64,000 nucleotides of DNA from Campylobacterales bacterium (GTDB lineage: Bacteria > Campylobacterota > Campylobacteria > Campylobacterales > Sulfurimonadaceae), in contig JAPLGP010000029.1 of assembly GCA_026390075.1 (NCBI GenBank), positions 1 to 64,000 on the forward strand, given 5' to 3'. Numbering within the stretch: position 1 is the first letter of the stretch; every line of letters begins with the position of its first letter. The notes beneath the pieces are model-generated. The model was not told where the DNA came from and searched no databases. It worked only from the letters and a program-made list of their open reading frames with translations. Positions 1 to 8,371 of the stretch are shown here, piece by piece. Made by a program: the position numbers and the translations under genes.

Positions 1-15
1 GTGTTTATGTTTGAT

Positions 16-134
16 TGTCTAGGTGGCTATAGAGAGAGGGAAACGCCTGGCTCCATTCCGAACCCAGAAGCTAAGCCTCTCATCGCTGATAATACTGCAT
101 CTTTCAGGTGTGGAAATGTAGGTCGCTGCCTAGT
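16..134 (+). rRNA. rrf: 5S ribosomal RNA
   Basis: A compact 5S rRNA of about 119 nt. Helix I is visible as bases 19-27 (ctaggtggc) pairing with 125-133 (gctgcctag). The conserved internal block with the bases gctccattccgaaccc is at 49-64, followed by the usual cgctgataatactg region. It is presumably the last gene of an rRNA operon lying to the left of the window. The exact ends are uncertain by 2-3 bases. A reading frame over this stretch is not a gene. Confidence 0.95.
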
Positions 135-304
135 TCTCAAAGTTATACTCTTTACTTCTTTTTACTCCTTCAATCATCACTTTTCTTTTTTAATTTTTAT
201 TTCACTTTTATTGAATCTACTCTTTTTAACTTTTCTGCTTTTTTTATTGTTGACTTCTTTAGTTTTTGCTTTTTCTTGGCATGTGGAATTAATGTAATAT
301 CGAT

Positions 305-310
305 TATAAT
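305..310 (+). promoter_or_regulatory. Probable -10 box upstream of ung
   Basis: TATAAT lies 30 bases before the ung start codon in AT-rich DNA. No clear -35 is visible, which is usual for Campylobacterota vegetative promoters. The 5S-ung interval also carries one intergenic copy of GGCATGTGGA at 278-287. Confidence 0.4.
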
Positions 311-339
311 CACGACATCTTTCTATTATAAGGCTTATT

Positions 340-1005
340 ATGGTACTAAACAATGACTGGAAAATATTTTTAGACGATGAGTTACACAAAGACTATTTTA
401 TTCAACTTCAAGAATTTATAGACAATGAATATAAATCAACAACTGTTTTTCCAAAGTATGATGCTATTTTTAGAGCTTTTAATTTACTCTCACCAGATAA
501 AATAAAAGTTGTAATAATTGGACAAGACCCATACCATGGAGTAGGTCAAGCAAATGGTTTAGCATTTTCTGTTTGTGATACATGTAAAATTCCTCCTTCA
601 CTAAAAAATATTTTTAAAGAGTTGCATGATGATGTTGGATGTGATATCTCGGCATGTGGAAATCTGACTCAATGGGCGAATGAAGGTGTATTACTCATCA
701 ATAGTGTACTAACTGTTCTTGAGTCTCGACCTAATTCTCATAAAGATATTGGATGGGAGAATTTTACAGATAGTGTAATAAAAAAACTCTCATTGAATTA
801 TAAAAATATTGTTTTTATATTATGGGGTGCTCCGTCTCAGAAAAAAGCTTTATTTATTGATGAGAGTAAGCATCTAATTTTAAAAGCTTCTCATCCTTCG
901 CCTCTCTCTTCTTACAGAGGTTTCTTCGGCTCAAAACCATTCTCAAAAACCAACAGCTATCTCTTGGCATGTGGAAATAAAGAGATAGATTGGTGTCTTA
1001 ATTAG
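340..1005 (+). CDS. ung: Uracil-DNA glycosylase, family 1
   Basis: This enzyme removes uracil from DNA as the first step of base excision repair in the cytoplasm. The 221-residue length is normal for the family. The catalytic water-activating loop GQDPYH is at residues 61-66 and the C-terminal minor-groove loop HPSPLS is at about 185-190. The ATG is preceded by AAGG about 10 bases upstream. Two copies of the GGCATGTGGA motif lie inside the gene (651-660 and 966-975), both read as Ala-Cys-Gly, one just before the C-terminus. The 3' end overlaps the convergent nuclease-family gene by 8 bases. Confidence 0.96.
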   Translation: MVLNNDWKIFLDDELHKDYFIQLQEFIDNEYKSTTVFPKYDAIFRAFNLLSPDKIKVVIIGQDPYHGVGQANGLAFSVCDTCKIPPSLKNIFKELHDDVGCDISACGNLTQWANEGVLLINSVLTVLESRPNSHKDIGWENFTDSVIKKLSLNYKNIVFILWGAPSQKKALFIDESKHLILKASHPSPLSSYRGFFGSKPFSKTNSYLLACGNKEIDWCLN

Positions 1006-2005
1006 TTATTACAAACTTTGCTATCACTGGGAGGTGGTCTGAGAAGCCTTTTCCTTGGTGTTTTATTGGTTTCTTTTTTGTTGTTTGCCATGCGTATATC
1101 TGATTACCATTAAAAAGATAGTTTGGTTTAAAAGAGGCAATAGTTCCATTTTGATAGTAGAGACCTTTTTTACCTAAAAGAGGTTGAGAAATTAGAATAT
1201 TATCCATTGCTTCTTTTTTATTTTTAAAAATGTAAGAATATCTATTTTCTTCGTCGGTATCGTACCAAAGATTGTAAAAACTTCCCTCTTCATATTTAGT
1301 TTTGTCTGCTTTTTGTGTTTGATTTAGAGTTTTTAAAATATGATTTATTCCTGTTTTACCGTTTGTATCATTGAGCTTTCTATCTCTCTCAAATCTTTTA
1401 TACTCTTCATAGTCGGAATTAAAGTCACCTAAAAGTATTATATTTTTGTCATAACCTAACTCTTGGACTCGATTTTGAAGTGCTTTCGCCGATACAATTC
1501 TTTGGCTTTCAGGACCTGTTTTTGCTTTCCAATGATTTACAAATACATATAAATCTCTGTTATTAATTAAAAATTTAACTTCCAGTATATTTCTTTGTGC
1601 GAGCGATGAAGTTACGCCGAGCTCCTTTGCGTAAACAAAAGGTATTTTACTCAGAAAAGCAACTTTTGTTGTTGTATTTTTTTTATCAGAGATTTGGTAA
1701 TATTGATAATAAACTCCATCTCTTTGAAGCGTCAATCTCAAATCAATAAGTGCTCTAAGTGATTCTATCTCTTCTATGGCTATGATGTCTGCATTCATAT
1801 CTTTGATAACTTTTGAGATGTTTTGTAGTTTTATTTTGTAATTTTTTTCATTCCACTCTGAATAATAGTTTGGCAAATACTCATCATACTCATATCCATC
1901 GTTTTCTAAATCAAATAAATTTTCAACATTATATGAAGCAACTGTTAAAACTTTGTCTCCGAATACAAAACTAAAAAGGAGAAGAAAAATAACTAAAATT
2001 TTCAT
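998..2005 (-). CDS. Secreted endonuclease/exonuclease/phosphatase family protein
   Basis: A 335-residue protein with an N-terminal signal peptide (about residues 1-16, MKILVIFLLLFSFVFG), so it probably acts outside the cytoplasm. The family is recognised from YNVENLF near the N-terminus, AIEEIESL, GDFNSDY in the middle and SDHLPV at the C-terminus, which are the metal-binding and catalytic blocks of EEP hydrolases (DNase I-like). Related proteins cleave DNA or phosphoester substrates; the substrate here cannot be told. Its ATG overlaps the stop of the upstream peptidase gene by 4 bases, implying co-transcription. Confidence 0.85.
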   Translation of the reverse strand: MKILVIFLLLFSFVFGDKVLTVASYNVENLFDLENDGYEYDEYLPNYYSEWNEKNYKIKLQNISKVIKDMNADIIAIEEIESLRALIDLRLTLQRDGVYYQYYQISDKKNTTTKVAFLSKIPFVYAKELGVTSSLAQRNILEVKFLINNRDLYVFVNHWKAKTGPESQRIVSAKALQNRVQELGYDKNIILLGDFNSDYEEYKRFERDRKLNDTNGKTGINHILKTLNQTQKADKTKYEEGSFYNLWYDTDEENRYSYIFKNKKEAMDNILISQPLLGKKGLYYQNGTIASFKPNYLFNGNQIYAWQTTKKKPIKHQGKGFSDHLPVIAKFVITN

Positions 2006-3957
2006 AGTTCAATGCCATTTAATCTTAATAAATTTTCAGGATTTGGTTCTCGGTTTAAAAGCTCTTTAAAGAAAACATCCATACTTTTTGAGCCACCGCC
2101 ATGAAGTACAATATCTAAATATTTTTGAGCAGTCTGTGAGTTGAAAATTCCCTCATCTACGATGCTAAAAAAGGCATCTGCACTTAAAACTTCCGCCCAT
2201 TTATAACTGTAATATCCAGCAGCATAACCTCCAGCGAAAATGTGTGAAAAGCCATTTTGAAACTTGTTGTACTCGGGTGGTTTGATGAGCGAAGACTCTT
2301 CTCTGATGCTGTCTAAGAGGTTTTGAACCTCCTCTTCATTGTGCAGTTTTGTGTGCAGAACAAAGTCAAATATTGAAAATTCTAGTTGTCTGAGCATTCC
2401 CATCGCCGATAAAAAGTTTTTACTTCTTACGAGTTTGCTTATCATTTCATCTGAGATTATTTCTTTCGTTTGGTAGTGCGTAGCAAATAGTTTTAAAACA
2501 TCTGGTTCATACGCAAAGTTTTCCAAAAGTTGGGATGGAAACTCCACTGCATCCCATTCAACGCCATTTACTCCACTTACTCCACTCTCATTTACCTTGC
2601 TGAGTAAATGGTGGATTGTGTGTCCCATTTCATGAAAAAGAGTGACTACATCGTCATGTCTTAGGAGTGATGGAGTGGTTTTTGAAGAGGCTGGAAAATT
2701 ACAAACTATAAAGGCTGATGCTAATTGCTCCTCCTCTTTTTCATCCATGCAGTGCGCTTGCCAATTGTGCATCCATGCTCCGCCTTGCTTATTTTTTCTC
2801 GATTCTAAATCAAGATAGAGTCTTGCTTTAAGAGTATTGTCCAAATACAAATCATAACTGCTTGCTTTTGTATCCCATAAAGTTTCATCCACTTTTTTAA
2901 AACTTAAACCAAAGAGTTTATTTAAAAATTCAAACATTCCATTTACAACACTTTTTTGTTCAAAGTAAGGACGGTAAAGCTCCTCATCCAAATCATACTG
3001 CTCTCTTTTTAGTAACTCACTATAGTAGGCTGTATCGAAGCTTTGGAGTGGTTCTTTAGACATTTTCTGAAGCGTTTTTAACTCCTCTTTTGCTTGAGCT
3101 TTTGATTTTGATACGAGAGTTTTTAGAAACTCGAGTACACTTTTTTCATCTTTTGCCATTTTACTCGCTAAGGAGTACGCAGAGTAGTTAGGAAATCCTA
3201 AAAGTTGGCTCATCTCATGTTTGAGTGCTAAAAGTTCATCAATGATTTTTGCATTTTCTGGCGCTCTTGTAACATACGCTTTGTAAAGTGCTTCTCGTAT
3301 CTCTCTGTTTTTCCCATAAGTCATATAGGCGATGTACGAGGGCATTTGAAGGGTGAATTTATATTTTACAACTTCGCCATTCACCTTGAATTTTGCATTT
3401 TCTATGTCACTCTCTGGTAAACCTTCAATATCTTTTTCGTCCGTGATAATATACTCATACGCATTGGTAGCATCTAAAAGATTTTGCGAAAAGTTGTTTG
3501 TGAGCTCACTTTTTTTTATGTTTATCTCTTGAAGTCGCTCTTTTGTTGTATCATCTAAATGTGCCCCGCTGAGCTCAAAGTTTAAAATATTGAGCTCGAC
3601 AACTCTTTTTTGTTCATCATTCAGTGAGTTTTTTTCTTTTGTTTGAATCTCTTTATATGCTTTGTAAATATCTATATTTTGCGATAATTTTGTAGAGTAT
3701 TCGGTGATAATCGGCAAAAATTCTGTATAAACTTTTTGCGTTAGCTCTGAGTTATTCACTGAGTTTATATGTGTGAGCGGTGTGAAAAATTGGCTTAAAT
3801 ACTCATCCATCATCTCCAATGGCTTTACAAAGTTTGCATAAGTTTTTTCTTTTATCTCTAAAAGTATCTCAGTTTTTTTTGTATTTTCTTCTAATCTTTG
3901 TGATAACTCTTCTATAAAACTCTCTAAATCTATTTTAAATTCTAAAAATCTTGGCAT
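2002..3957 (-). CDS. M3 family oligopeptidase (oligopeptidase A-like)
   Basis: A cytoplasmic zinc metallopeptidase of the thimet/oligopeptidase A family that degrades short peptides. The zinc site HEMGH is at about residues 442-446, with the third ligand in a FPSQLLENF block some 25 residues on; about 651 residues is usual. I place the start at 3957, not at the longer frame to 4017, because AAGGAA lies 8 bases upstream and the protein from there (MPRFLEF) matches the usual N-terminus. This start codon lies inside a copy of the GGCATGTGGA motif (3953-3962). It is upstream of, and overlaps, the nuclease-family gene. Confidence 0.9.
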   Translation of the reverse strand: MPRFLEFKIDLESFIEELSQRLEENTKKTEILLEIKEKTYANFVKPLEMMDEYLSQFFTPLTHINSVNNSELTQKVYTEFLPIITEYSTKLSQNIDIYKAYKEIQTKEKNSLNDEQKRVVELNILNFELSGAHLDDTTKERLQEINIKKSELTNNFSQNLLDATNAYEYIITDEKDIEGLPESDIENAKFKVNGEVVKYKFTLQMPSYIAYMTYGKNREIREALYKAYVTRAPENAKIIDELLALKHEMSQLLGFPNYSAYSLASKMAKDEKSVLEFLKTLVSKSKAQAKEELKTLQKMSKEPLQSFDTAYYSELLKREQYDLDEELYRPYFEQKSVVNGMFEFLNKLFGLSFKKVDETLWDTKASSYDLYLDNTLKARLYLDLESRKNKQGGAWMHNWQAHCMDEKEEEQLASAFIVCNFPASSKTTPSLLRHDDVVTLFHEMGHTIHHLLSKVNESGVSGVNGVEWDAVEFPSQLLENFAYEPDVLKLFATHYQTKEIISDEMISKLVRSKNFLSAMGMLRQLEFSIFDFVLHTKLHNEEEVQNLLDSIREESSLIKPPEYNKFQNGFSHIFAGGYAAGYYSYKWAEVLSADAFFSIVDEGIFNSQTAQKYLDIVLHGGGSKSMDVFFKELLNREPNPENLLRLNGIEL

Positions 3958-4058
3958 GTGGAAATTTCCTTGTATTGTTTTTTTAATCTTCTTCATCTCG
4001 TTTAAGTTTAATTGCACCGAATTTTTCTATCAAAATATCATCATATTTATCCGAAGAC

Positions 4059-5027
4059 TCAAAAAGCAACGATTAAGTACGAGAGATAAATGGCATTTTC
4101 ACTTATAGAAAATTGTAAATAAGAGAGTTTATTGTTCTCATCCAGCATATAATCATAGAGGGCATCTATGTTTTTTGTAGGGATACCACAAAGTTTTGAA
4201 TCACCGATTATGACACCATTTTCGTAGTAATTTATCTCAATTCTAGCCGTACCATGCTCAACTCTCCATGAGGATTGGCTTCTTCTTGAGAGAGTGACAT
4301 TTATCTTTAATGCGTCTAAAATCCCTTCTATGAGTTTCGTTGCACCGCTTGGTTTGTAGCCTTTTTTTCGTAACTTTGCAACTTCTAGTTTAATTCCACA
4401 TGCCGGACAATAATCGTTGAGTATATTTTCATCATTGATTAAATTTTTACATGAACTACATTTAATGACATTTTCTCTGCCGAGTGCTTTGAAGCTATCA
4501 AGCGCATCTTGCACATAAAAGTAAGGCAGTGCAAAGCCTAAGTTGTTTGCATTTTGTATGATAAAAGTGTTCACTCCAACAACATTTCCATCCGCATTTA
4601 AAAGAGGTCCGCCGCTATTTCCCGGATTTATGGCTGCATCGATTTGTATATATTCTAAATCGCCTTGAAGTCTGGAAGCTTTTGAGATAATACCCTCAGT
4701 CGCTGTGTAGTTCAGACCATAAGGATGCCCGATTGCTATGGTTACATCGCCATCTTCTACATTTTTTTGTGAAAGAGTAAGATTGTTCTTTGGCATGTGG
4801 AAGTCAAGTTTTATAAATGCTAAATCATAATAAGGGTCATCATAAACAACTTGTGCGATGCTTCTTTGTATCTTTTTAGCGGAGATGACAACTTCTTTTA
4901 ATCCGCCTACGACATGGGAATTTGTAACAATCAAATCCCCGATGATAAAGCCCGAGCCAGTTCCATAAGGCGTCATGATTTGTATGATATTTTCTATGTA
5001 TGTTTCTAAAATGAGTTGAGTATTCAT
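4059..5027 (-). CDS. Trypsin-like serine protease with zinc ribbon
   Basis: A HtrA/trypsin-fold serine protease of 322 residues with the full catalytic triad: His38 in TNSHVV, Asp68 in YDLAFIK, Ser138 in GNSGGP. Unlike DegP/HtrA it shows no signal peptide, no membrane segment and no PDZ domain, so it is probably cytoplasmic. After the protease domain there is a zinc-ribbon-like CxxC...CxxC (Cys190, 193, 207, 210) and a C-terminal region of about 110 residues that I do not recognise. The second zinc knuckle is written with a GGCATGTGGA motif (4395-4404), and another copy lies at 4792-4801. It directly follows the unknown gene to its right with no spacer. Confidence 0.8.
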   Translation of the reverse strand: MNTQLILETYIENIIQIMTPYGTGSGFIIGDLIVTNSHVVGGLKEVVISAKKIQRSIAQVVYDDPYYDLAFIKLDFHMPKNNLTLSQKNVEDGDVTIAIGHPYGLNYTATEGIISKASRLQGDLEYIQIDAAINPGNSGGPLLNADGNVVGVNTFIIQNANNLGFALPYFYVQDALDSFKALGRENVIKCSSCKNLINDENILNDYCPACGIKLEVAKLRKKGYKPSGATKLIEGILDALKINVTLSRRSQSSWRVEHGTARIEINYYENGVIIGDSKLCGIPTKNIDALYDYMLDENNKLSYLQFSISENAIYLSYLIVAF

Positions 5028-6341
5028 CTAAATCTCTTCAAAGTTTAAGTCTTGGAGTTGCAGATAAAAGCTGTTACTAAATTCATTGAGCGTTGTATAG
5101 TTTAGTTTGTTGCCAAAAGGTTCAAGGAGTTTAAATTGTTCTTGGTAAGGCTCTATGATCTCATTTATTTTTGAGATAATGACTCTTTTTGAAAAGGAGT
5201 TTGTATCTTCATTGTAAAGAGCTGCATATCCGAGTGCGGCAAAAAAAGTTTGATTTTGAATCTTTACCAAAATATGCATTAGAGCTTTTGTAACGGGATG
5301 CAAACCATAATTATATAAGATATGAAATGCTATATAGCCGTAAAGAATAGGGATAATTTGATTGTAGCGGTTATTTTTATACCATCTGATTTTTGAGAGC
5401 GATTCGCCGATAAACATACTCAACTCTTCGTTGGATGTTTTTTCGCTTGGATTAAAAGTGTATTTTGCATCATAAAAATTATCTTTAAACTCTTCAAAAG
5501 GCATGTTTTTGAGAATCTCAATATACTCTTTTAACTCTTCATTTTTTGCTTCTATGGTTACATTTTCTTCACTAAAATATTCTTGAATTTTTCTGTTCAT
5601 TTTGTGATATATTTCATATTTTGGAGTGAGTAAATAATCTATTTTAAAATAGAGGTACAAAAATGCGAAAGCTTGCATTCCTGCATTGTCATTGGATGGA
5701 AAAGTTGTGATTTTATTTGTAATTTCTTCTATCCATTTTTGCATAAAATCATATTTTATTTGTAACTCTTTTATTTGTAGAGGCTTTACATGTGCGATAT
5801 CTTCTAGGATAATATCTGTAAATTCACATCGGGTATATTCTTTGTCAAAGTCTGCATTTAAGGCTAATTCTCGAAGAGGAAAAAAAACTTTTTGAGGACT
5901 CATTGTAATGTTGTCATGATAAAGTTTTAATTTTAAATAGGCATCATCACTAAAATAATTTGTGTAAGTGAGCTGGTAATTTCTCTCTAAAATATACCTT
6001 TTTAAGGCGACATTTGCACTACTTTTTTTTGTAAGAATAGACTCTGCGTAGAGATGCTCTTTTGTAATAGTGCCAATGATTTTTGCACATCCTTGCAAAA
6101 TTTCAAAGCTTAGTTTGTCTTCTTCTCTTTTTATTGTTACATTTTGATTTGATATGCCGTTTGTGAAGTTTTCAAGAGATTGGAACAAGTAATCATAGGC
6201 ATCGAGTATCTCTTTTTGCTCAAACGCTTCATACGATTTGTTGAAAAGTTCTTCTTCATGTTCTGAGAGATTTGCATTTATCCCTCTTCCAAAGGAGTGT
6301 TTTAGCTCTGTTTTTGTATCAAAAAAATTAAACCAGCTCAA
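5028..6341 (-). CDS. Hypothetical protein paired with serine protease
   Basis: A 437-residue protein that I do not recognise. It has no signal peptide or membrane segment and is rich in Phe, Tyr, Leu and Lys, with a helical, repeat-like look (for example the FLYLYFKIDYLL stretch). Its stop codon is followed immediately by the ATG of the cytoplasmic serine protease, so the two are almost surely translated from one mRNA and may work together, as substrate receptor or regulator of the protease; that is inference. No GGCATGTGGA motif occurs in it. The gene is transcribed away from the divergent membrane-protein pair at 6473. Confidence 0.7.
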   Translation of the reverse strand: MSWFNFFDTKTELKHSFGRGINANLSEHEEELFNKSYEAFEQKEILDAYDYLFQSLENFTNGISNQNVTIKREEDKLSFEILQGCAKIIGTITKEHLYAESILTKKSSANVALKRYILERNYQLTYTNYFSDDAYLKLKLYHDNITMSPQKVFFPLRELALNADFDKEYTRCEFTDIILEDIAHVKPLQIKELQIKYDFMQKWIEEITNKITTFPSNDNAGMQAFAFLYLYFKIDYLLTPKYEIYHKMNRKIQEYFSEENVTIEAKNEELKEYIEILKNMPFEEFKDNFYDAKYTFNPSEKTSNEELSMFIGESLSKIRWYKNNRYNQIIPILYGYIAFHILYNYGLHPVTKALMHILVKIQNQTFFAALGYAALYNEDTNSFSKRVIISKINEIIEPYQEQFKLLEPFGNKLNYTTLNEFSNSFYLQLQDLNFEEI

Positions 6342-6437
6342 TTGTATTGTTTTCCATATTTTATATAAATTTTTGAATAAGGATTATAGTCAATTAAGTC
6401 TTATAAAATCGACTTGCATATTTTATGATTAAAACAC

Positions 6438-6443
6438 TATAAT
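6438..6443 (+). promoter_or_regulatory. Probable -10 box for the 6473 gene pair
   Basis: TATAAT lies 30 bases before the ATG in the 131-base divergent intergenic region. The downstream ribosome site is strong (AAGGGA at 6460-6465). Confidence 0.4.
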
Positions 6444-6472
6444 CAATTTAATTTTTTTAAGGGAAAGTAGAT

Positions 6473-7135
6473 ATGAAAACGATGTTTATGGGATTCTTTA
6501 TTTTATTCATATATAGCTCTTTAGGTGCTTCTTCAGAGCTTGAGATGAAAAAAACACTTTGCCCTAAAGTGTATCCGCTGAAAATTATTTTTGGAAATTA
6601 TTTACAAAAAGATAAAGCAGAAGCAGTATTGAAAAAGTTTCAAGCAGATGAAGCGTATGAAAAGCTTGGCGTTGTGGCAAAAGAGAATGATTTGATAATT
6701 GGCATGCGTCCTTTGGCTGGTTATACTATTTTAGTGATTGAACCAATAATCAATAATGAAATACGCGAAAAAGTTATGAATGTAATGAATTCAAAGTTTG
6801 AAGATGTTTATAGCGCATGTGCAAAACTGAGTAAATCAACTTCTCAAGTAGCGCAAAAAGTGCAAGAAGTTGAAGTCGTACAAAAAATTCAAGCAGTTAA
6901 GCCAGTAAAAGTAGTCGAACAAGTTCAAAAAGAAGTCAATGCAACACTGAGTGAAGTAAAACAAGTAGAAGCTCAGGCAGTAGCAAAACAAGTGGAAATA
7001 CCAACACCTAAAATGGAAGAAAAAGCAAAAGAAACAGATGCATACTCTTTTCAAAAACGCTATATATGGTTTTTCATTTTAGCTGTGCTTTCTGCTTTGT
7101 TGCTTTTTTATAATATAAAATATGTAAAAAAATAA
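6473..7135 (+). CDS. Signal-anchored membrane protein, paralogue 1
   Basis: A 220-residue protein with an N-terminal signal segment (about 1-19), a globular N-terminal domain of about 90 residues, a charged Val/Lys/Glu/Gln-rich linker and a C-terminal membrane helix (about 197-215) ending in basic residues. The globular part pairs a KIIFGNY strand with ILVIEPI and resembles SPOR-type or small alpha/beta folds, but I cannot assign a family. It is paralogous to the next gene: both have a strand ending in IVFATY/IIFGNY, then AEAVLKKF/AELVMNAF and SSILVIEP/YTILVIEP. An envelope sensor or anchor role would be a guess. Confidence 0.7.
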   Translation: MKTMFMGFFILFIYSSLGASSELEMKKTLCPKVYPLKIIFGNYLQKDKAEAVLKKFQADEAYEKLGVVAKENDLIIGMRPLAGYTILVIEPIINNEIREKVMNVMNSKFEDVYSACAKLSKSTSQVAQKVQEVEVVQKIQAVKPVKVVEQVQKEVNATLSEVKQVEAQAVAKQVEIPTPKMEEKAKETDAYSFQKRYIWFFILAVLSALLLFYNIKYVKK

Positions 7136-7138
7136 AGA

Positions 7139-7786
7139 GTGTTTGGTAGTGATTTTTTAGTGCGAAAATATATAAAAATAGTTTTTTTCTTGTTTATGTT
7201 TATCAATCTTTGTTCTCTAAGCGCAGAAGAAAATTTGGATGCTTTTCCAAAAAAAATAGTTTTTGCAACTTATCCTAAAATCAGCGAAGCAGAGTTGGTA
7301 ATGAATGCGTTTGAAAAACATAAACTCTATACTCAACTTGAAGAGTTGGCAAAAAAAAATAATTTTAATGTCCACATTCTTCCCTCAGGTAAATCAAGTA
7401 TTTTAGTGATAGAACCACTTACCAATCCAACTATCCATAAAGAAGCTCAAAAACTTATAAAGCAAATGTTTAAAGATGCTTATGATGTGAATGCAGATGG
7501 AACTACTCAAACAACTAAAAAATTGAGTAAAAGTGCAACAAAGCTTGTTAAATCGGATGCCATAAGTACTCAAAAATATCAACTCAGTGAAGAAGAAATT
7601 CGTTTACAAAAAACAAAAGAATATGAAAGTGCAGAAGTGAAAAGTGCCCAAAAAGTAGAGTCAAGAAAGAATATCTTTGCTACTACTGAACTTTTTGGTT
7701 ATTCTATCCTCTTTATTTTAGGCATTGTAACCAGTATAGTTATATTTTATTTTCCAGAGTTTAGACTCATTTATATAAAGAAATGA
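7139..7786 (+). CDS. Signal-anchored membrane protein, paralogue 2
   Basis: A 215-residue paralogue of the preceding gene, separated by 3 bases, with the same plan: N-terminal signal segment (residues ~9-28), domain with IVFATYPK and SSILVIEPLTNP, charged linker, C-terminal membrane helix. The start is uncertain. I use the GTG at 7139; a second GTG at 7160 is also possible and neither has a convincing Shine-Dalgarno, so translation may be coupled to the upstream gene. Function unknown. Confidence 0.65.
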   Translation: MFGSDFLVRKYIKIVFFLFMFINLCSLSAEENLDAFPKKIVFATYPKISEAELVMNAFEKHKLYTQLEELAKKNNFNVHILPSGKSSILVIEPLTNPTIHKEAQKLIKQMFKDAYDVNADGTTQTTKKLSKSATKLVKSDAISTQKYQLSEEEIRLQKTKEYESAEVKSAQKVESRKNIFATTELFGYSILFILGIVTSIVIFYFPEFRLIYIKK

Positions 7787-7857
7787 ATTTTTTCATTAGA
7801 CCTCTAAATTTAATAATAATTTTGTATCTTTTGTAAGTAAACTAAATATTATAAATG

Positions 7858-7863
7858 TATAAT
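7858..7863 (+). promoter_or_regulatory. Probable -10 box for the REC/PAS/kinase operon
   Basis: TATAAT 35 bases upstream of the 7898 start codon, in a 110-base AT-rich gap. A weak TTGTAA lies at 7831-7836 but at a long spacing of 21 bases. Confidence 0.35.
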
Positions 7864-7897
7864 AATACAAATTCAAGCAAAGTAGTGATTAGTAAAC

Positions 7898-8356
7898 ATG
7901 CAACAAATAATTGAAGAGATAAAACAGCTCTCTGGTAATATGAATTTATTATATGTGGAAGATAATGATGGTTTACGGGAGAATGTAGAAAAATTACTCA
8001 GCAGAATATTTGGTAATGTTATAACGGCTGAAAATGGTGAAGATGGGTATAACGCTTTTGTTAAGTTCAAACCAAATATTTTAATCACTGATATTAATAT
8101 GCCAAAAATGAATGGCTTTGATATGATAAAAAAAATTAAAGCCAGTGAGCCAGAGTGTAAGATAATCATTCTTTCAGCTTACGACGACAAAGAGTATCTG
8201 CACTCTGCGATTAACTTAGGAATATTTCGTTATTTATCAAAACCAGCAAAAGTTCCAGAACTTGTTCAAGCTATTTATGATTCGGTTATAGATATTCATA
8301 AAGAAGAAAATCGTCGTCTTTTCTTCAGTCAAATTCAAACTATCTTTAATTATTAA
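7898..8356 (+). CDS. Response-regulator receiver domain; N-terminal part of a gene broken by an in-frame stop
   Basis: A CheY-like receiver domain with the acidic pair Glu21/Asp22, phospho-acceptor Asp65 in ITDINMPK, and a KPAK lysine region. It ends at a TAA (8354-8356). Reading on in the same frame gives NNIVVMM... without further interruption into the PAS-like frame ending at 9448, and the junction (FNY-stop-NNIVV) looks like one continuous receiver-to-PAS linker where CAA (Gln) became TAA. As it stands a free-standing 152-residue receiver would be made. It heads an operon with a histidine kinase, its likely phosphate donor. Confidence 0.75.
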   Translation: MQQIIEEIKQLSGNMNLLYVEDNDGLRENVEKLLSRIFGNVITAENGEDGYNAFVKFKPNILITDINMPKMNGFDMIKKIKASEPECKIIILSAYDDKEYLHSAINLGIFRYLSKPAKVPELVQAIYDSVIDIHKEENRRLFFSQIQTIFNY

Positions 8357-8371
8357 AATAACATAGTTGTC

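Noticed and set aside
1-297. A 98-codon frame across the window start
   Set aside because: It overlaps the 5S rRNA and a T-rich untranslated stretch; composition and hydrophobic runs fit non-coding DNA.
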